Translations under genes and position numbers: made by a program
Part shown: one piece after another, positions 19,097-27,001 of the stretch
How the letters are laid out: each line of letters starts with the position of its first letter
Position numbering within the stretch: position 1 is the stretch's first letter
Source of the DNA: RGIG995 sp045542115
GTDB taxonomy: Bacteria; Bacillota; Clostridia; Oscillospirales; UBA644
Direction of reading: 5' to 3'
Assembly (NCBI GenBank): GCA_045542115.1
Contig: JAZQKK010000033.1
Span: forward strand, 5,800-69,799
Length of the DNA stretch: 64,000 nucleotides
Notes under the pieces: model-generated
What the model saw: the letters and a program-made list of their open reading frames with translations, nothing else
Told to the model about the DNA's origin: nothing
Database searches by the model: none

Positions 19097-19157
19097 GGCT
19101 CGTGTTATAATTTTACTCCGCTTTTGTCATATAACAGTTCCGGTATTCTGTTGGTGA
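19065..19157 (+). pseudogene. Truncated spoVT 5' fragment (30 codons)
   Basis: The frame begins MKATGIVRRIEARVII and then runs into the 3' end of the araC-type gene on the other strand before a TGA at 19155. Only the first ten codons match SpoVT. No ribosome-binding site or sporulation promoter like those at R2 and R3 is present here, so it is probably a dead remnant. Confidence 0.7.
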
Positions 19158-19907
19158 CATCTGATAGTGCTTTTTGAACATTTTATTAAAATATATTGAG
19201 TCGCTGACGCCTACCTCTGCTGCTATTTGGTTAATGGACTTTGTCGTTCCTTGCAGTAGCTCTGCTGCTATGGACATCCGATAATTATTAAGGAAACAAA
19301 TCGGGGAAACGCCCATTTGTTTCTTAAAGACTGCAAACAAATGTGAAGTAGAAAGATGGGTTTTGTGTGCAATATCCTCGACCGATATTTTTTCTCTGTA
19401 GTTATCTTTTATATAACGTAAGGCTTGCTCTATATATGGGGATGACGGCTGTTCTTTTTCATCTGCAACCAAAGAAAGAAGTTTGACTATTTGATAATAA
19501 TAAATAGATTCGTTAAAAGCATTATCTGTATCAAACAATCTGTCAAAAACCGAATTCATTTCTGCCTTGACTTCTTCCGGCAAAATTGTCGGAAAACTGA
19601 ATTTTTCATCAAAATCATAAACATCGTTGATTTTGACTTTAATAAAAACCCAACGGCAGATCATACTTTTACTGGCGAGGTCTGTATTATGTACAATGCG
19701 TTGGTATACGTTTGACGGGGCAATAAAAAAGCCGCCATTTCCTGTATTGTGCATCGCTCCGTTGTCAAGCTGAATGTCATACGACCCTTCAACTGCCTGC
19801 ACAACTGATAAATATGGCAGCACCTTTGAGTGACAAGAACCGTCACACGTGGTAGAAGAAAAACCACTTTTATGGGCATATTCTATATTGATTTTTCCAA
19901 TATGCAT
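19113..19907 (-). CDS. AraC-family transcriptional regulator of cassette 1
   Basis: The 264-residue protein has an N-terminal cupin-like sensing domain and a C-terminal pair of AraC helix-turn-helix motifs (ISVEDIAHKTHLSTSHLFAVF and INQIAAEVGVSDSIYFNKMF, ending in the typical MSPTEYR). It is divergent from the glycyl radical enzyme gene, 91 bases away, and is the obvious candidate to activate it. GAGGTGAG precedes the ATG. Its stop lies only 17 bases from the spoVT remnant R1, so it marks the left end of the cassette. The inducer is unknown, probably the substrate of the enzyme. Confidence 0.93.
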   Translation of the reverse strand: MHIGKINIEYAHKSGFSSTTCDGSCHSKVLPYLSVVQAVEGSYDIQLDNGAMHNTGNGGFFIAPSNVYQRIVHNTDLASKSMICRWVFIKVKINDVYDFDEKFSFPTILPEEVKAEMNSVFDRLFDTDNAFNESIYYYQIVKLLSLVADEKEQPSSPYIEQALRYIKDNYREKISVEDIAHKTHLSTSHLFAVFKKQMGVSPICFLNNYRMSIAAELLQGTTKSINQIAAEVGVSDSIYFNKMFKKHYQMSPTEYRNCYMTKAE

Positions 19908-19918
19908 ATTCTCACCTC

Positions 19919-19953
19919 AATAGTATTATACCAAAAAATAGTATTATTGTCAA
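19919..19953 (-). promoter_or_regulatory. Consensus promoter of the cassette 1 regulator with direct repeats
   Basis: The minus strand has a perfect TTGACA, 17 bases, TATAAT. On the plus strand AATAGTATTAT occurs twice (19919 and 19937), 18 bases apart, one copy over the -10. This could be the regulator's own binding site. Confidence 0.8.
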
Positions 19954-19982
19954 TTGTTTATAATAGTTTTATTTGTTATAAT
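19954..19982 (+). promoter_or_regulatory. Promoter of the glycyl radical enzyme operon
   Basis: TTGTTT, 17 bases, TATAAT, back to back with the regulator's promoter. The weak -35 fits a promoter that needs an activator. Confidence 0.65.
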
Positions 19983-19998
19983 TTAGTTGAGGTGATAG

Positions 19999-22134
19999 AT
20001 GATGGATTTTTTTGCAGTTAATGGAAAAAGACCGATAAGAATGAGTGAAGAAACAAGAAAATTTGCTTTTGATTCTTTAAATCATAAATACGGCCTTGAA
20101 ACCTGGAGTACGCCCGCTGTTTCAATGGACGATTATGAGGGGTTTGAGAATTTATCCCCACTTCAAAAATACGATGCGGCCATAGAGTGTATTGTAAAAA
20201 CTGCACCTATTCGGATATGTGACGGAGAAAGAATCAGTGGTGCGGCAACTTTGGGACTTGCTATGACCCACCAAATCCCTGCTACATTTCATCGCGAACA
20301 AGGGATTTTCGGATCCATAAGTCATTTGACAATTGATTTTGAAACAGTAATCAAAAAAGGCATTAATCACATTCAAAAGCAAGCTGAAGAAAGCCTAAAA
20401 AACCACATAGGAACAGACAAAGAACCTTTTATACGGAGTTGTTTGCATTGCCTTGATTGTATGCGAATATGGCACGGGCGATATTTGAACGCATTGCAAA
20501 ACAAGCCTGGGTATCGTGCAAACTATGAGAATCTGCAACGTGTACCATTTGAACCGGCAAGAAATTTTTATGAAGCAGTACAAAGCATTTGGTTCACTTT
20601 TGCGTTTGTTCGCCTTTGCGGAAATTGGACGGGAATTGGCAGAATTGACTGGCTTTTGGGCGACTATCTTGAAAATGATTTAACAAACGGTGATTTGACC
20701 GTTGATGAGGCACGAGAAATATTGGCACACCTTTTTATTAAGGGTTGCGAATGGGTAAAAGGCGGCAACTATGGTTCCGGTGATGCTCAGCACTATCAGA
20801 ATATCCTACTCGGTGGCGTTGATGAAAACGGTAACGGTGTCAACAATACAGTTACATACCTCGTGTTAGATATATTGGAAGAATTTGGAATAAGCGATTT
20901 CCCCACAACTGTACGTATCAACAAAAACACAGACGTCAAACTGTTAAATCGCATTTCAGAGGTTATACGATACGGTGGCGGTGTTATTGCCGTATATAAC
21001 GAAGATTTGATTATAGAATCGCTTGTTGATTACGGATACGAACTTAGCGAGGCGAGAAAATTTGCCAATGACGGATGCTGGGAAATTCAAATACCTGGCA
21101 AAACATTTTTTACATATATCCCGTTTGATGCCTTGCAAATTTTGCAGCAAAACACGCTTGATAATTATAGCGGAAAGGTTAATTTTTCAGATTTTGATTC
21201 ATTGTACAAAGTCTTTGTTAATGATTTAAAAAGCAAGGTTACAGACATTGTTGTTTCAAGAAATAAGAAATGTTTTATATATACCGCAGTGCCGAAAAAG
21301 GATTGGAAATGGAAACCGTCAACTCCGTGCACGGTAGTTTCTCTTTTTGAGCAGGGTTGCGTTGAAAATGGTCTCTCATACCTTGAAGGCGGACCGATTT
21401 ATAATGTTGTTTCTCCCCATATCGGCGGCTTGCCGGATGTAGTTAACAATCTTTATGCAATTAAAAAGTTGGTATTCGATGAACAAAAAGTAACGTTTGA
21501 AGAACTTATGCAGTTGTTAAAAACCAATTGGGAAGATAACGAAGCACTTCGACAATATGCTCTTAATAAGTATCCTTATTTTGGAAACGATAATGACGAA
21601 GTGGATAGCATTGCTAAAAATATCATAAGTGAATTCGCTGATATCTGCGACAATTTAGAAAGCGGATATAAAACCCCCGCAGGTGTCAGTACGTTTGGGC
21701 GACAATTAGAATGGTCCCGTCTGCGAATGGCAACCGCCTACGGCAAGAAAGCACACAACGTGTTAGCAGGAAACTTCTCGCCAACTCCCGGCACCGATAA
21801 AGAAGGGGCAACAGCTATTATCAAATCATATTGTAAGGTTGATCTAAAACAAACCGTATCGGGCGCAGCACTCGATATCAAATTGTTGCCGTCCTCTGTC
21901 AACGGTGAAAACGGCGTTGAGGCTATAAGTTCTTTGATTAAGGGTTTTGTTACACTTGGTGGGCATTTTATGCAGTTGGATATTGCCGATACAGAGCTAC
22001 TGAAAAAAGCACAAGAGCATCCGGAAGAATACCAAAATTTATCAGTGCGTGTGTCCGGTTGGAATGCTCGTTTTGTCACATTGAATCGGGAATGGCAGGA
22101 TATGATTATCGCGCAGACAGGAAGTGAATTATGA
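19999..22134 (+). CDS. Glycyl radical enzyme of unassigned substrate
   Basis: The 711-residue protein belongs to the pyruvate formate-lyase-like glycyl radical family. The glycyl radical loop is visible near the C-terminus as RVSGWNARF, with Gly687 as the radical site. The thiyl cysteine is probably Cys360 in NDGCWE, a C-x-E pattern seen in the dehydratase and lyase groups; the double Cys of true pyruvate formate-lyase is absent. Trp-Asn after the radical glycine differs from the usual Tyr-Ser or Tyr-Ala. It is shorter than most family members (about 780-850). No microcompartment genes accompany it. It works with the activase encoded downstream and would be oxygen-sensitive. The reaction cannot be read from the sequence. 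Confidence 0.9.
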   Translation: MMDFFAVNGKRPIRMSEETRKFAFDSLNHKYGLETWSTPAVSMDDYEGFENLSPLQKYDAAIECIVKTAPIRICDGERISGAATLGLAMTHQIPATFHREQGIFGSISHLTIDFETVIKKGINHIQKQAEESLKNHIGTDKEPFIRSCLHCLDCMRIWHGRYLNALQNKPGYRANYENLQRVPFEPARNFYEAVQSIWFTFAFVRLCGNWTGIGRIDWLLGDYLENDLTNGDLTVDEAREILAHLFIKGCEWVKGGNYGSGDAQHYQNILLGGVDENGNGVNNTVTYLVLDILEEFGISDFPTTVRINKNTDVKLLNRISEVIRYGGGVIAVYNEDLIIESLVDYGYELSEARKFANDGCWEIQIPGKTFFTYIPFDALQILQQNTLDNYSGKVNFSDFDSLYKVFVNDLKSKVTDIVVSRNKKCFIYTAVPKKDWKWKPSTPCTVVSLFEQGCVENGLSYLEGGPIYNVVSPHIGGLPDVVNNLYAIKKLVFDEQKVTFEELMQLLKTNWEDNEALRQYALNKYPYFGNDNDEVDSIAKNIISEFADICDNLESGYKTPAGVSTFGRQLEWSRLRMATAYGKKAHNVLAGNFSPTPGTDKEGATAIIKSYCKVDLKQTVSGAALDIKLLPSSVNGENGVEAISSLIKGFVTLGGHFMQLDIADTELLKKAQEHPEEYQNLSVRVSGWNARFVTLNREWQDMIIAQTGSEL

Positions 22135-22946
22135 TGCTTATCAGCGATATACAACGCTTTTGTATACACGACGGTCCCGGAATCAGAACAACGGTGTTTT
22201 TCAAAGGCTGTCCGCTTCGCTGCGAGTGGTGTCACAATCCCGAAACGCAATGCCGTCAAAAAGAACTTTTGTTTTATAAAGAAAAGTGTATTGGGTGCGG
22301 AATTTGCGGAGTTTGTGATAACAAAACTTGTATTGTCTGCGGCGAGTGTGCCAAAAACTGTCCAACAGGTGCAAGAGAGGTTGCAGGATATGAGTACACA
22401 GCACAAGAATTATACGACCAAATTCAAAGAGACATTGCTTTTTACGGTGAAAACGGTGGTGTCACCTTTTCGGGCGGCGAATGTATGATGCAAATTGAAC
22501 CATTGGCAGAAGTGCTTAAAATGTGCAAAGAAAAGGCTATACATACTGCTATTGACACCGCGGGCCACGTGCCGTTTGAGAATTTTCAAAAAATTCTGCC
22601 GTATACGGATATTTTTCTTTATGACATTAAAACCATTGATTCCGCAAAGCATAAACAATACACGGGTGTAGGGAATGAACAGATTTTAAACAACTTGAAA
22701 ATGTTATTTAAAACCGGAATCACCATATGGATTCGCATTCCGATTATTCCTTCGGTTAATGATACGATAGAAGAAATGCAAAAAATAAAAGCTTTTTTGG
22801 ATATGAGTGGTTCACCTGAAAAGATAGAATTGCTACCCTATCACCCAATGGGCGAGAGTAAAAATCAAGCACTTGGAAAATCTCAACGCACATTCAAAAT
22901 TCCCGATCCCCCAAAAATGAAATTACTTAGAGAAATCTTCAAGTAA
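22131..22946 (+). CDS. Glycyl radical enzyme activating enzyme (radical SAM)
   Basis: The 271-residue protein uses S-adenosylmethionine and a [4Fe-4S] cluster to make the glycyl radical on its partner. The radical SAM cysteines are in CPLRCEWCHNPE. An inserted ferredoxin-like domain (about residues 50-80) has two cysteine clusters, CIGCGICGVC and CIVCGECAKNC, as in activases of the decarboxylase and dehydratase groups. The GGVTFSGGE motif binds SAM. Its ATG overlaps the stop of the enzyme gene by four bases, so the pair is coupled. The next ATG, three bases on, is an equal alternative start. Confidence 0.95.
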   Translation: MMLISDIQRFCIHDGPGIRTTVFFKGCPLRCEWCHNPETQCRQKELLFYKEKCIGCGICGVCDNKTCIVCGECAKNCPTGAREVAGYEYTAQELYDQIQRDIAFYGENGGVTFSGGECMMQIEPLAEVLKMCKEKAIHTAIDTAGHVPFENFQKILPYTDIFLYDIKTIDSAKHKQYTGVGNEQILNNLKMLFKTGITIWIRIPIIPSVNDTIEEMQKIKAFLDMSGSPEKIELLPYHPMGESKNQALGKSQRTFKIPDPPKMKLLREIFK

Positions 22947-22950
22947 ACAT

Positions 22951-23011
22951 AAGTATAAATCTCCTTGTTTTACACATAATAGTATCACTATTACCAGAAC
23001 AAGGAGATTGA
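22951..23011 (+). promoter_or_regulatory. Sigma-G-type promoter and leader of spoVT copy R2
   Basis: GTATA (22953), 17 bases, CATAATA (22975) fits the forespore sigma-G consensus (GHATR, 17-18, CATNNTA). The spacer holds AATCTCCTTGTT (22958-22969), which pairs perfectly with AACAAGGAGATT (22998-23009) over the ribosome-binding site. The stem forms only in RNA that starts upstream of this promoter. Confidence 0.65.
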
Positions 23012-23050
23012 TTTATATATGAAAGCAACAGGTATTGTACGTCGCATCGA
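23012..23050 (+). repeat. spoVT 5'-end copy R2, between cassettes 1 and 2
   Basis: This 39-base segment is identical to R3 at 30078-30116 and matches R1 at 33 positions. After ATCGA it continues as GGAATGTGTTATA, like R1, and not as the spoVT gene. Confidence 0.9.
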
Positions 23051-23126
23051 GGAATGTGTTATATTAGGACAAAAGTTGTCGAAACACATAAACACTGGAG
23101 TTTTAGCAGTTTATGATTGGTCTTAA
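23019..23126 (+). pseudogene. Truncated spoVT 5' fragment (35 codons)
   Basis: The frame starts with the SpoVT residues MKATGIVRRI and then runs on as EECVILGQK to a TAA at 23124. It still has a sigma-G-type promoter and a ribosome-binding site (AAGGAG, 12 bases before the ATG), so a short peptide could be made in the forespore. I call it a remnant left when cassette 2 split the gene. Confidence 0.75.
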
Positions 23127-23153
23127 TTTGCACAAAACAAATATTTACATAGT

Positions 23154-23181
23154 AAAATCGAGGTGAATTCACCTCGATTTT
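23154..23181. terminator. Bidirectional terminator at the left end of cassette 2
   Basis: AAAATCGAGGTG and CACCTCGATTTT form a perfect 12-base-pair stem around AATT. It follows the araC-type gene on the minus strand and also closes the spoVT fragment on the plus strand. Confidence 0.75.
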
Positions 23182-23190
23182 ACTTATAGA

Positions 23191-23958
23191 TTAATAGGAA
23201 TGTCTTGTCGGATCCGCAAGATATTCCCTGATGCATTTTCCTAGCTTTCTTTTAAATACTGTTCTGAAATAGCCTACATCTGTATAACCGCAGCGGCAGC
23301 TAATTTCTTTTTGAGAAAAGTAACCTGTTTCTAAAAGTGATTTTGCGTACTGTATGCGTAGCGTTTCAAGATAGTCTTTGGGAGATGTGCCATATACCCG
23401 ATTGAATTCCCGGCGATAGTAAGCAGGTGAAACACACGCCTGCATCGCCAAATTCTCTATTGAAAGTTCAGAGTTCCAAAAGTTTTGGCGCATATATTCG
23501 GCGGATTCTAAAATTCTGTTATCTTTTAAATTGGCGGTAAAACCAACATCGCGAGTAAGCTCGGATAAAATTTCATATACAACCGATGTGATGCGGTAGG
23601 TTGAACCGACATCATTTTCATATTTAATGGTTAATGCTTTTGTAAACAATACCTTGTATTTTTCAGCGTCAGGCACTTTATATACCTGAATTTCTTCCAT
23701 TACGTAATTGAACATGTGAAAATGAATAACAAGGATATCCTCTTCCAAATTGTTTCGCTCATAAGCAACGCCTGCGGGAATGATGCAAATACTTCCGGGC
23801 TCAAAGGAGATGGTTTTATTTTTGCATGTATATTTGCCCGGAGTTTTTAATCTTAATGTTATGGCAGAATAGGTGCGTGCCGATACAAAAACTTTTTCGC
23901 GTTTTTGATGATAGTTTAAAACATCGGTAACTGATATTGCAAGATTTTCGGGAAGCAT
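23191..23958 (-). CDS. AraC-family transcriptional regulator of cassette 2
   Basis: The 255-residue protein has an N-terminal cupin (AraC-binding) domain with a GSICIIPAGVAYE strand pattern and a C-terminal AraC DNA-binding domain (LSIENLAMQACVSPAYYRREF and KEISCRCGYTDVGYFRTVF). It is divergent from the sugar-acid operon and should activate it. Three direct repeats lie in the gap between the two genes and probably are its sites. GAGGTGATACA precedes the ATG. The first two CATG tetramers of the window lie in this gene. Confidence 0.93.
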   Translation of the reverse strand: MLPENLAISVTDVLNYHQKREKVFVSARTYSAITLRLKTPGKYTCKNKTISFEPGSICIIPAGVAYERNNLEEDILVIHFHMFNYVMEEIQVYKVPDAEKYKVLFTKALTIKYENDVGSTYRITSVVYEILSELTRDVGFTANLKDNRILESAEYMRQNFWNSELSIENLAMQACVSPAYYRREFNRVYGTSPKDYLETLRIQYAKSLLETGYFSQKEISCRCGYTDVGYFRTVFKRKLGKCIREYLADPTRHSY

Positions 23959-23975
23959 TGTATCACCTCAAATGA

Positions 23976-24004
23976 ATTATAACACTTATTGTAGCGAAAG
24001 TCAA
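23976..24004 (-). promoter_or_regulatory. Promoter of the cassette 2 regulator
   Basis: TTGACT, 17 bases, TATAAT on the minus strand. The -35 and spacer overlap the first operator repeat, so the regulator may repress itself. Confidence 0.8.
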
Positions 24005-24042
24005 GTGTTTTATAGCGAAAAACGACTTGATTTATATCGAAA
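23992..24042. promoter_or_regulatory. Three direct repeats TAKCGAAA, probable AraC operator
   Basis: TAGCGAAA at 23992 and 24013 and TATCGAAA at 24035 are spaced by 21 and 22 bases, two turns of the helix, which is typical for AraC-family half-sites. The third repeat falls in the plus-strand promoter spacer. Confidence 0.6.
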
Positions 24043-24054
24043 TTTATATATAAT
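24027..24054 (+). promoter_or_regulatory. Promoter of the sugar-acid operon
   Basis: TTGATT, 16 bases, TATAAT. It overlaps the operator repeats and lies about 30 bases upstream of the first gene. Confidence 0.65.
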
Positions 24055-24085
24055 TGAATTATAGTAATTTTTGAGGTGATAAAAA

Positions 24086-25423
24086 ATGAATTTTTGTTCT
24101 AACCCAACAGATTTAAAAATCACAGATATGCGTTTTGTCGATATCGACGGTGCGCCTAAAAGATGCACAATTCTGCGAATTGACACTAACCAAGGCATAA
24201 GCGGTTTCGGTGAAGTTCGTGATGCATCTTCAAAGACTTATGCGCTTATGCTTAAAAGTCGTATTTTAGGTGAAAACCCTTGTAATGTAGATAAAATTTT
24301 TCGCAAGATTAAGCAGTTTGGCGGACCTTCACGTCAAGGCGGTGGTGTAAGCGGTATTGAAATTGCACTTTGGGATTTAGCAGGCAAGGCTTACGGAGTG
24401 CCTTTATATCAGTTGTTAGGCGGTAAGTTCCGTGATGAAATACGGGTTTATTGTGATACTGATGTTGACGGTAAGCATACAGGTCACGATATGGGACTTG
24501 CCTTAAAGAAGAGAATGGATATGGGCTTTACATTCCTTAAAATGGATTTGGGTATTGGTCTTTTGCTGGATGAACCCGGAACACTTAATGCACCCTTAGG
24601 CTTTATTGATGATATGAAGAAATATGCAAGTCATATTCTTAATGTTCAGGGCGGCAGTGTTACCGCAGATATGGTAAAGCATCAAAAGAGCTATTCTATT
24701 GTAACAACTGCACACCCTCATACCGGCATACACTTAACCGAAAAGGGTCTTGATTTCCTTGAAAACTATGTTAAAGAGGTAAGAGAAGTTATCGGCTACG
24801 AAGTGCCTTTAGCAATCGACCATTTCGGTCATATATGTGTTGAGGATTGTATCCGATTTGCTCGCAGAATGGAACCCTACAATCTTGCTTGGATTGAGGA
24901 TATGGTGCCTTGGATGTATACCGACCAGTATGTAAGACTTAAAAATTCTACTACAATTCCTGTTTGCACAGGTGAGGATATTTATCTTAAAGAGGGATTT
25001 GAAACTCTTATTAAAGCAGGTGGTGTATCGGTAATTCACCCTGATATTTTAACTTGCGGCGGTGCTTTGGAGCTTAAGAAAATAGCTGATATTGCCGATG
25101 AATACGGTGTTGCAACCGCAATACATATGGCAGAAAGTCCTGTTGCTTGTTTGGCGGCTGTTCACACTGCTGCAGCAATGCACAATGTTTTAGCACTTGA
25201 ATTCCACTCGGTAGATGTTCCTTGGTGGGCAGATATGGTAACAGGAATTGAAAACCCGATATTTAAAGACGGATTCATAAAAGTTCCTGAAAAACCCGGT
25301 CTTGGTTTTGATGACCTTAATGAAGAAGTGTTAAGACAACACATCAATCCTAATATCCCCGGATATTTTGAGCCGACAGATGAATGGAATAGGGAATTTT
25401 CAAACGATAGAATTTGGAGTTAG
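24086..25423 (+). CDS. Enolase-superfamily sugar-acid dehydratase (mandelate racemase-like)
   Basis: The 445-residue protein belongs to the mandelate racemase/muconate-lactonising group. The capping domain is followed by a barrel with the three metal ligands in LAIDHFGH (Asp), WIEDMVPW (Glu) and CTGEDIY (Glu), and a later histidine in AIHMAES. The ALWDLAGKAYGVPLYQLLGG segment is typical of acid-sugar dehydratases. It probably removes water from an aldonate or aldarate to give a 2-keto-3-deoxy acid, which fits the KDG kinase and KDPG aldolase genes downstream. GAGGTGATAAAAA precedes the ATG. The exact sugar is unknown. Confidence 0.9.
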   Translation: MNFCSNPTDLKITDMRFVDIDGAPKRCTILRIDTNQGISGFGEVRDASSKTYALMLKSRILGENPCNVDKIFRKIKQFGGPSRQGGGVSGIEIALWDLAGKAYGVPLYQLLGGKFRDEIRVYCDTDVDGKHTGHDMGLALKKRMDMGFTFLKMDLGIGLLLDEPGTLNAPLGFIDDMKKYASHILNVQGGSVTADMVKHQKSYSIVTTAHPHTGIHLTEKGLDFLENYVKEVREVIGYEVPLAIDHFGHICVEDCIRFARRMEPYNLAWIEDMVPWMYTDQYVRLKNSTTIPVCTGEDIYLKEGFETLIKAGGVSVIHPDILTCGGALELKKIADIADEYGVATAIHMAESPVACLAAVHTAAAMHNVLALEFHSVDVPWWADMVTGIENPIFKDGFIKVPEKPGLGFDDLNEEVLRQHINPNIPGYFEPTDEWNREFSNDRIWS

Positions 25424-25428
25424 TAGTA

Positions 25429-26067
25429 ATGTTTTGCGAGAAGAAATTTATTTCTAAAAAGCATTTAGGTGAACACTTAAATTTTTTGGAATATAATCCG
25501 TTTGATGATAAAAGCAAAAAACCATTGCTTATTTACATACATGGCGCTGGCAGTCGTGGTGATACTCTTTCAAAAATGGCTAATGTAGGACCTATAAAAG
25601 AGTTAAATGATGGCAGAAATATTGATGCGATAATCATTGCACCACAATGTCATAGCGATACATGGTTCGATTTGTTTTCTGTTTTAGCGGAATTTATAGA
25701 AGATTATAAAATCAGAGAAAACGTTGATGAAAGCAGAGTGTATATTACGGGTGTAAGTATGGGAGCCTACGCTACATGGCAAATGTGTATATCTCATCCT
25801 GATTGGTTTGCTGCTGCGGTACCAGTTTGCGGTGGTGGAATGTATTGGAATGCTGCTCGACTCAAATATTTGCCAATATGGGCTTTTCACGGTGCCTTAG
25901 ATAATGTTGTATTTGCTGAAGAAAGCGTTGAAATGGTTTCCGCAATTAACAGCAATGGTGGAAATGCAAAACTAACAATTTTTTCTCATGATAGTCATAA
26001 TTCGTGGGATAATACATTTAGTAACGATGAGTTGTGGCAATGGTTGTTTGAACAAAAAAGGAGATAA
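25429..26067 (+). CDS. Alpha/beta hydrolase, predicted esterase
   Basis: The 212-residue protein has the fold of feruloyl or acetyl xylan esterase-like hydrolases. The catalytic triad is visible: Ser in GVSMGAY, Asp in HGALDNVV, and His in HDSHNSWD near the end. The oxyanion region is IHGAGSRG. I use the ATG at 25429, with GGAG nine bases upstream, rather than an earlier TTG. There is no signal peptide, so it is cytoplasmic. In this operon it may remove an ester group from the sugar acid or open a lactone. Three CATG sites lie inside it and a fourth at its end. Confidence 0.82.
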   Translation: MFCEKKFISKKHLGEHLNFLEYNPFDDKSKKPLLIYIHGAGSRGDTLSKMANVGPIKELNDGRNIDAIIIAPQCHSDTWFDLFSVLAEFIEDYKIRENVDESRVYITGVSMGAYATWQMCISHPDWFAAAVPVCGGGMYWNAARLKYLPIWAFHGALDNVVFAEESVEMVSAINSNGGNAKLTIFSHDSHNSWDNTFSNDELWQWLFEQKRR

Positions 26068-26072
26068 GTTTT

Positions 26073-26987
26073 ATGAATTTTAATGATAGAGAAAAAATTA
26101 TACAGTTAACACCTCTTTGGAAAGGGGAAAGACTTCCTGACGGCAGACCAAAGGTAGAGGATAAATATTTAGATGCACTTTATTGTATGACTTTAGAGGA
26201 AGTTTGGAAGCCAATTTTTGTTCTCGGTTATGAGCATCAGTTTGTAGGTGGCGGTGAAAACCCGATGTTTGCCTTACATAACGACGAAAGAAAGCTTGTG
26301 GGTAGAGCGGTTACATGTACATACTGTCCTACCCGTCCCGATCTGCATTACGTACAGTTTGCTCGCGGTGCGGAGGACGGTCTGCAGGGCAACTATAATC
26401 AGTGGGTAATAGACCACCTATATGAGCGTGATGTAGTGGTTTGCGATATGTACGATAAAATTTATAAAGGCACATTTTTGGGCGGTAATCTTACTACCGC
26501 TTTACAAAATCGCACGAAAAATGGCGGTGCAGTTGTTTGGGGCGGTATAAGAGATGTTGAACAAATGAAAAAAGTGCCTGATGTTCAGGTTTATTACCGT
26601 GGTATCGACCCAACACCCATACGTGAGTTTGTTATGAAGGATTGGAATGATATTACTAATTTCGGTGGTGCTGTTTGCTTGCCAGGTGATATTGTATTCG
26701 GTGCAGGCGGCGGAGTGTTATTTATTCCGTCACATTTAGTTGCAGATGTTGTTGAAGGCGCGGCGAAGACCCACGTTAAAGACGATTTCGGCTTTGAAAT
26801 GATTTGTCAGGGTAAGTTCACAACGGCTCAGATTGACCGCAACACCTGGAGTGAAGAAATGCTTGATATGTTGCTTGAGTGGATAAAGACAGATCCAAGA
26901 GGTGAGGAATACCGTGACCTTGATTGGTCAAAGGAATATGACCTTGCAAGAAACGGTGACCCGGACGATACTCAGACAGCACTTTAA
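26073..26987 (+). CDS. RraA-like family protein
   Basis: The 304-residue protein matches the RraA/dimethylmenaquinone methyltransferase-like family. The motifs GGAVVWGGIRDVEQM and GDIVFGAGGGVLFIP correspond to the GGxxRD and GDxVxAD signatures. The second one reads GAGG where aldolases of this family have AD, so the usual metal-binding aspartate is missing. Some family members are 4-hydroxy-4-methyl-2-oxoglutarate aldolases, but longer ones in sugar-acid operons have no proven role. It begins five bases after the hydrolase gene. I infer a role in handling a keto acid only from the context. Confidence 0.85.
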   Translation: MNFNDREKIIQLTPLWKGERLPDGRPKVEDKYLDALYCMTLEEVWKPIFVLGYEHQFVGGGENPMFALHNDERKLVGRAVTCTYCPTRPDLHYVQFARGAEDGLQGNYNQWVIDHLYERDVVVCDMYDKIYKGTFLGGNLTTALQNRTKNGGAVVWGGIRDVEQMKKVPDVQVYYRGIDPTPIREFVMKDWNDITNFGGAVCLPGDIVFGAGGGVLFIPSHLVADVVEGAAKTHVKDDFGFEMICQGKFTTAQIDRNTWSEEMLDMLLEWIKTDPRGEEYRDLDWSKEYDLARNGDPDDTQTAL

Positions 26988-27001
26988 TTGGAGTTATAGA
27001 T

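Noticed and set aside
19999..22134. Pyruvate formate-lyase
   Set aside because: The double cysteine of the PFL active site is absent and the C-x-E motif points to another glycyl radical class.
23076..23084. Spo0A box (GTTGTCGAA) downstream of R2
   Set aside because: It matches eight of nine positions but lies within the remnant and upstream of no promoter on either strand.
23154..23181. Palindrome as an integron-like recombination site
   Set aside because: A perfect short palindrome next to two gene ends, with flanking T-runs, is explained by a terminator. It is not repeated at the other cassette borders.
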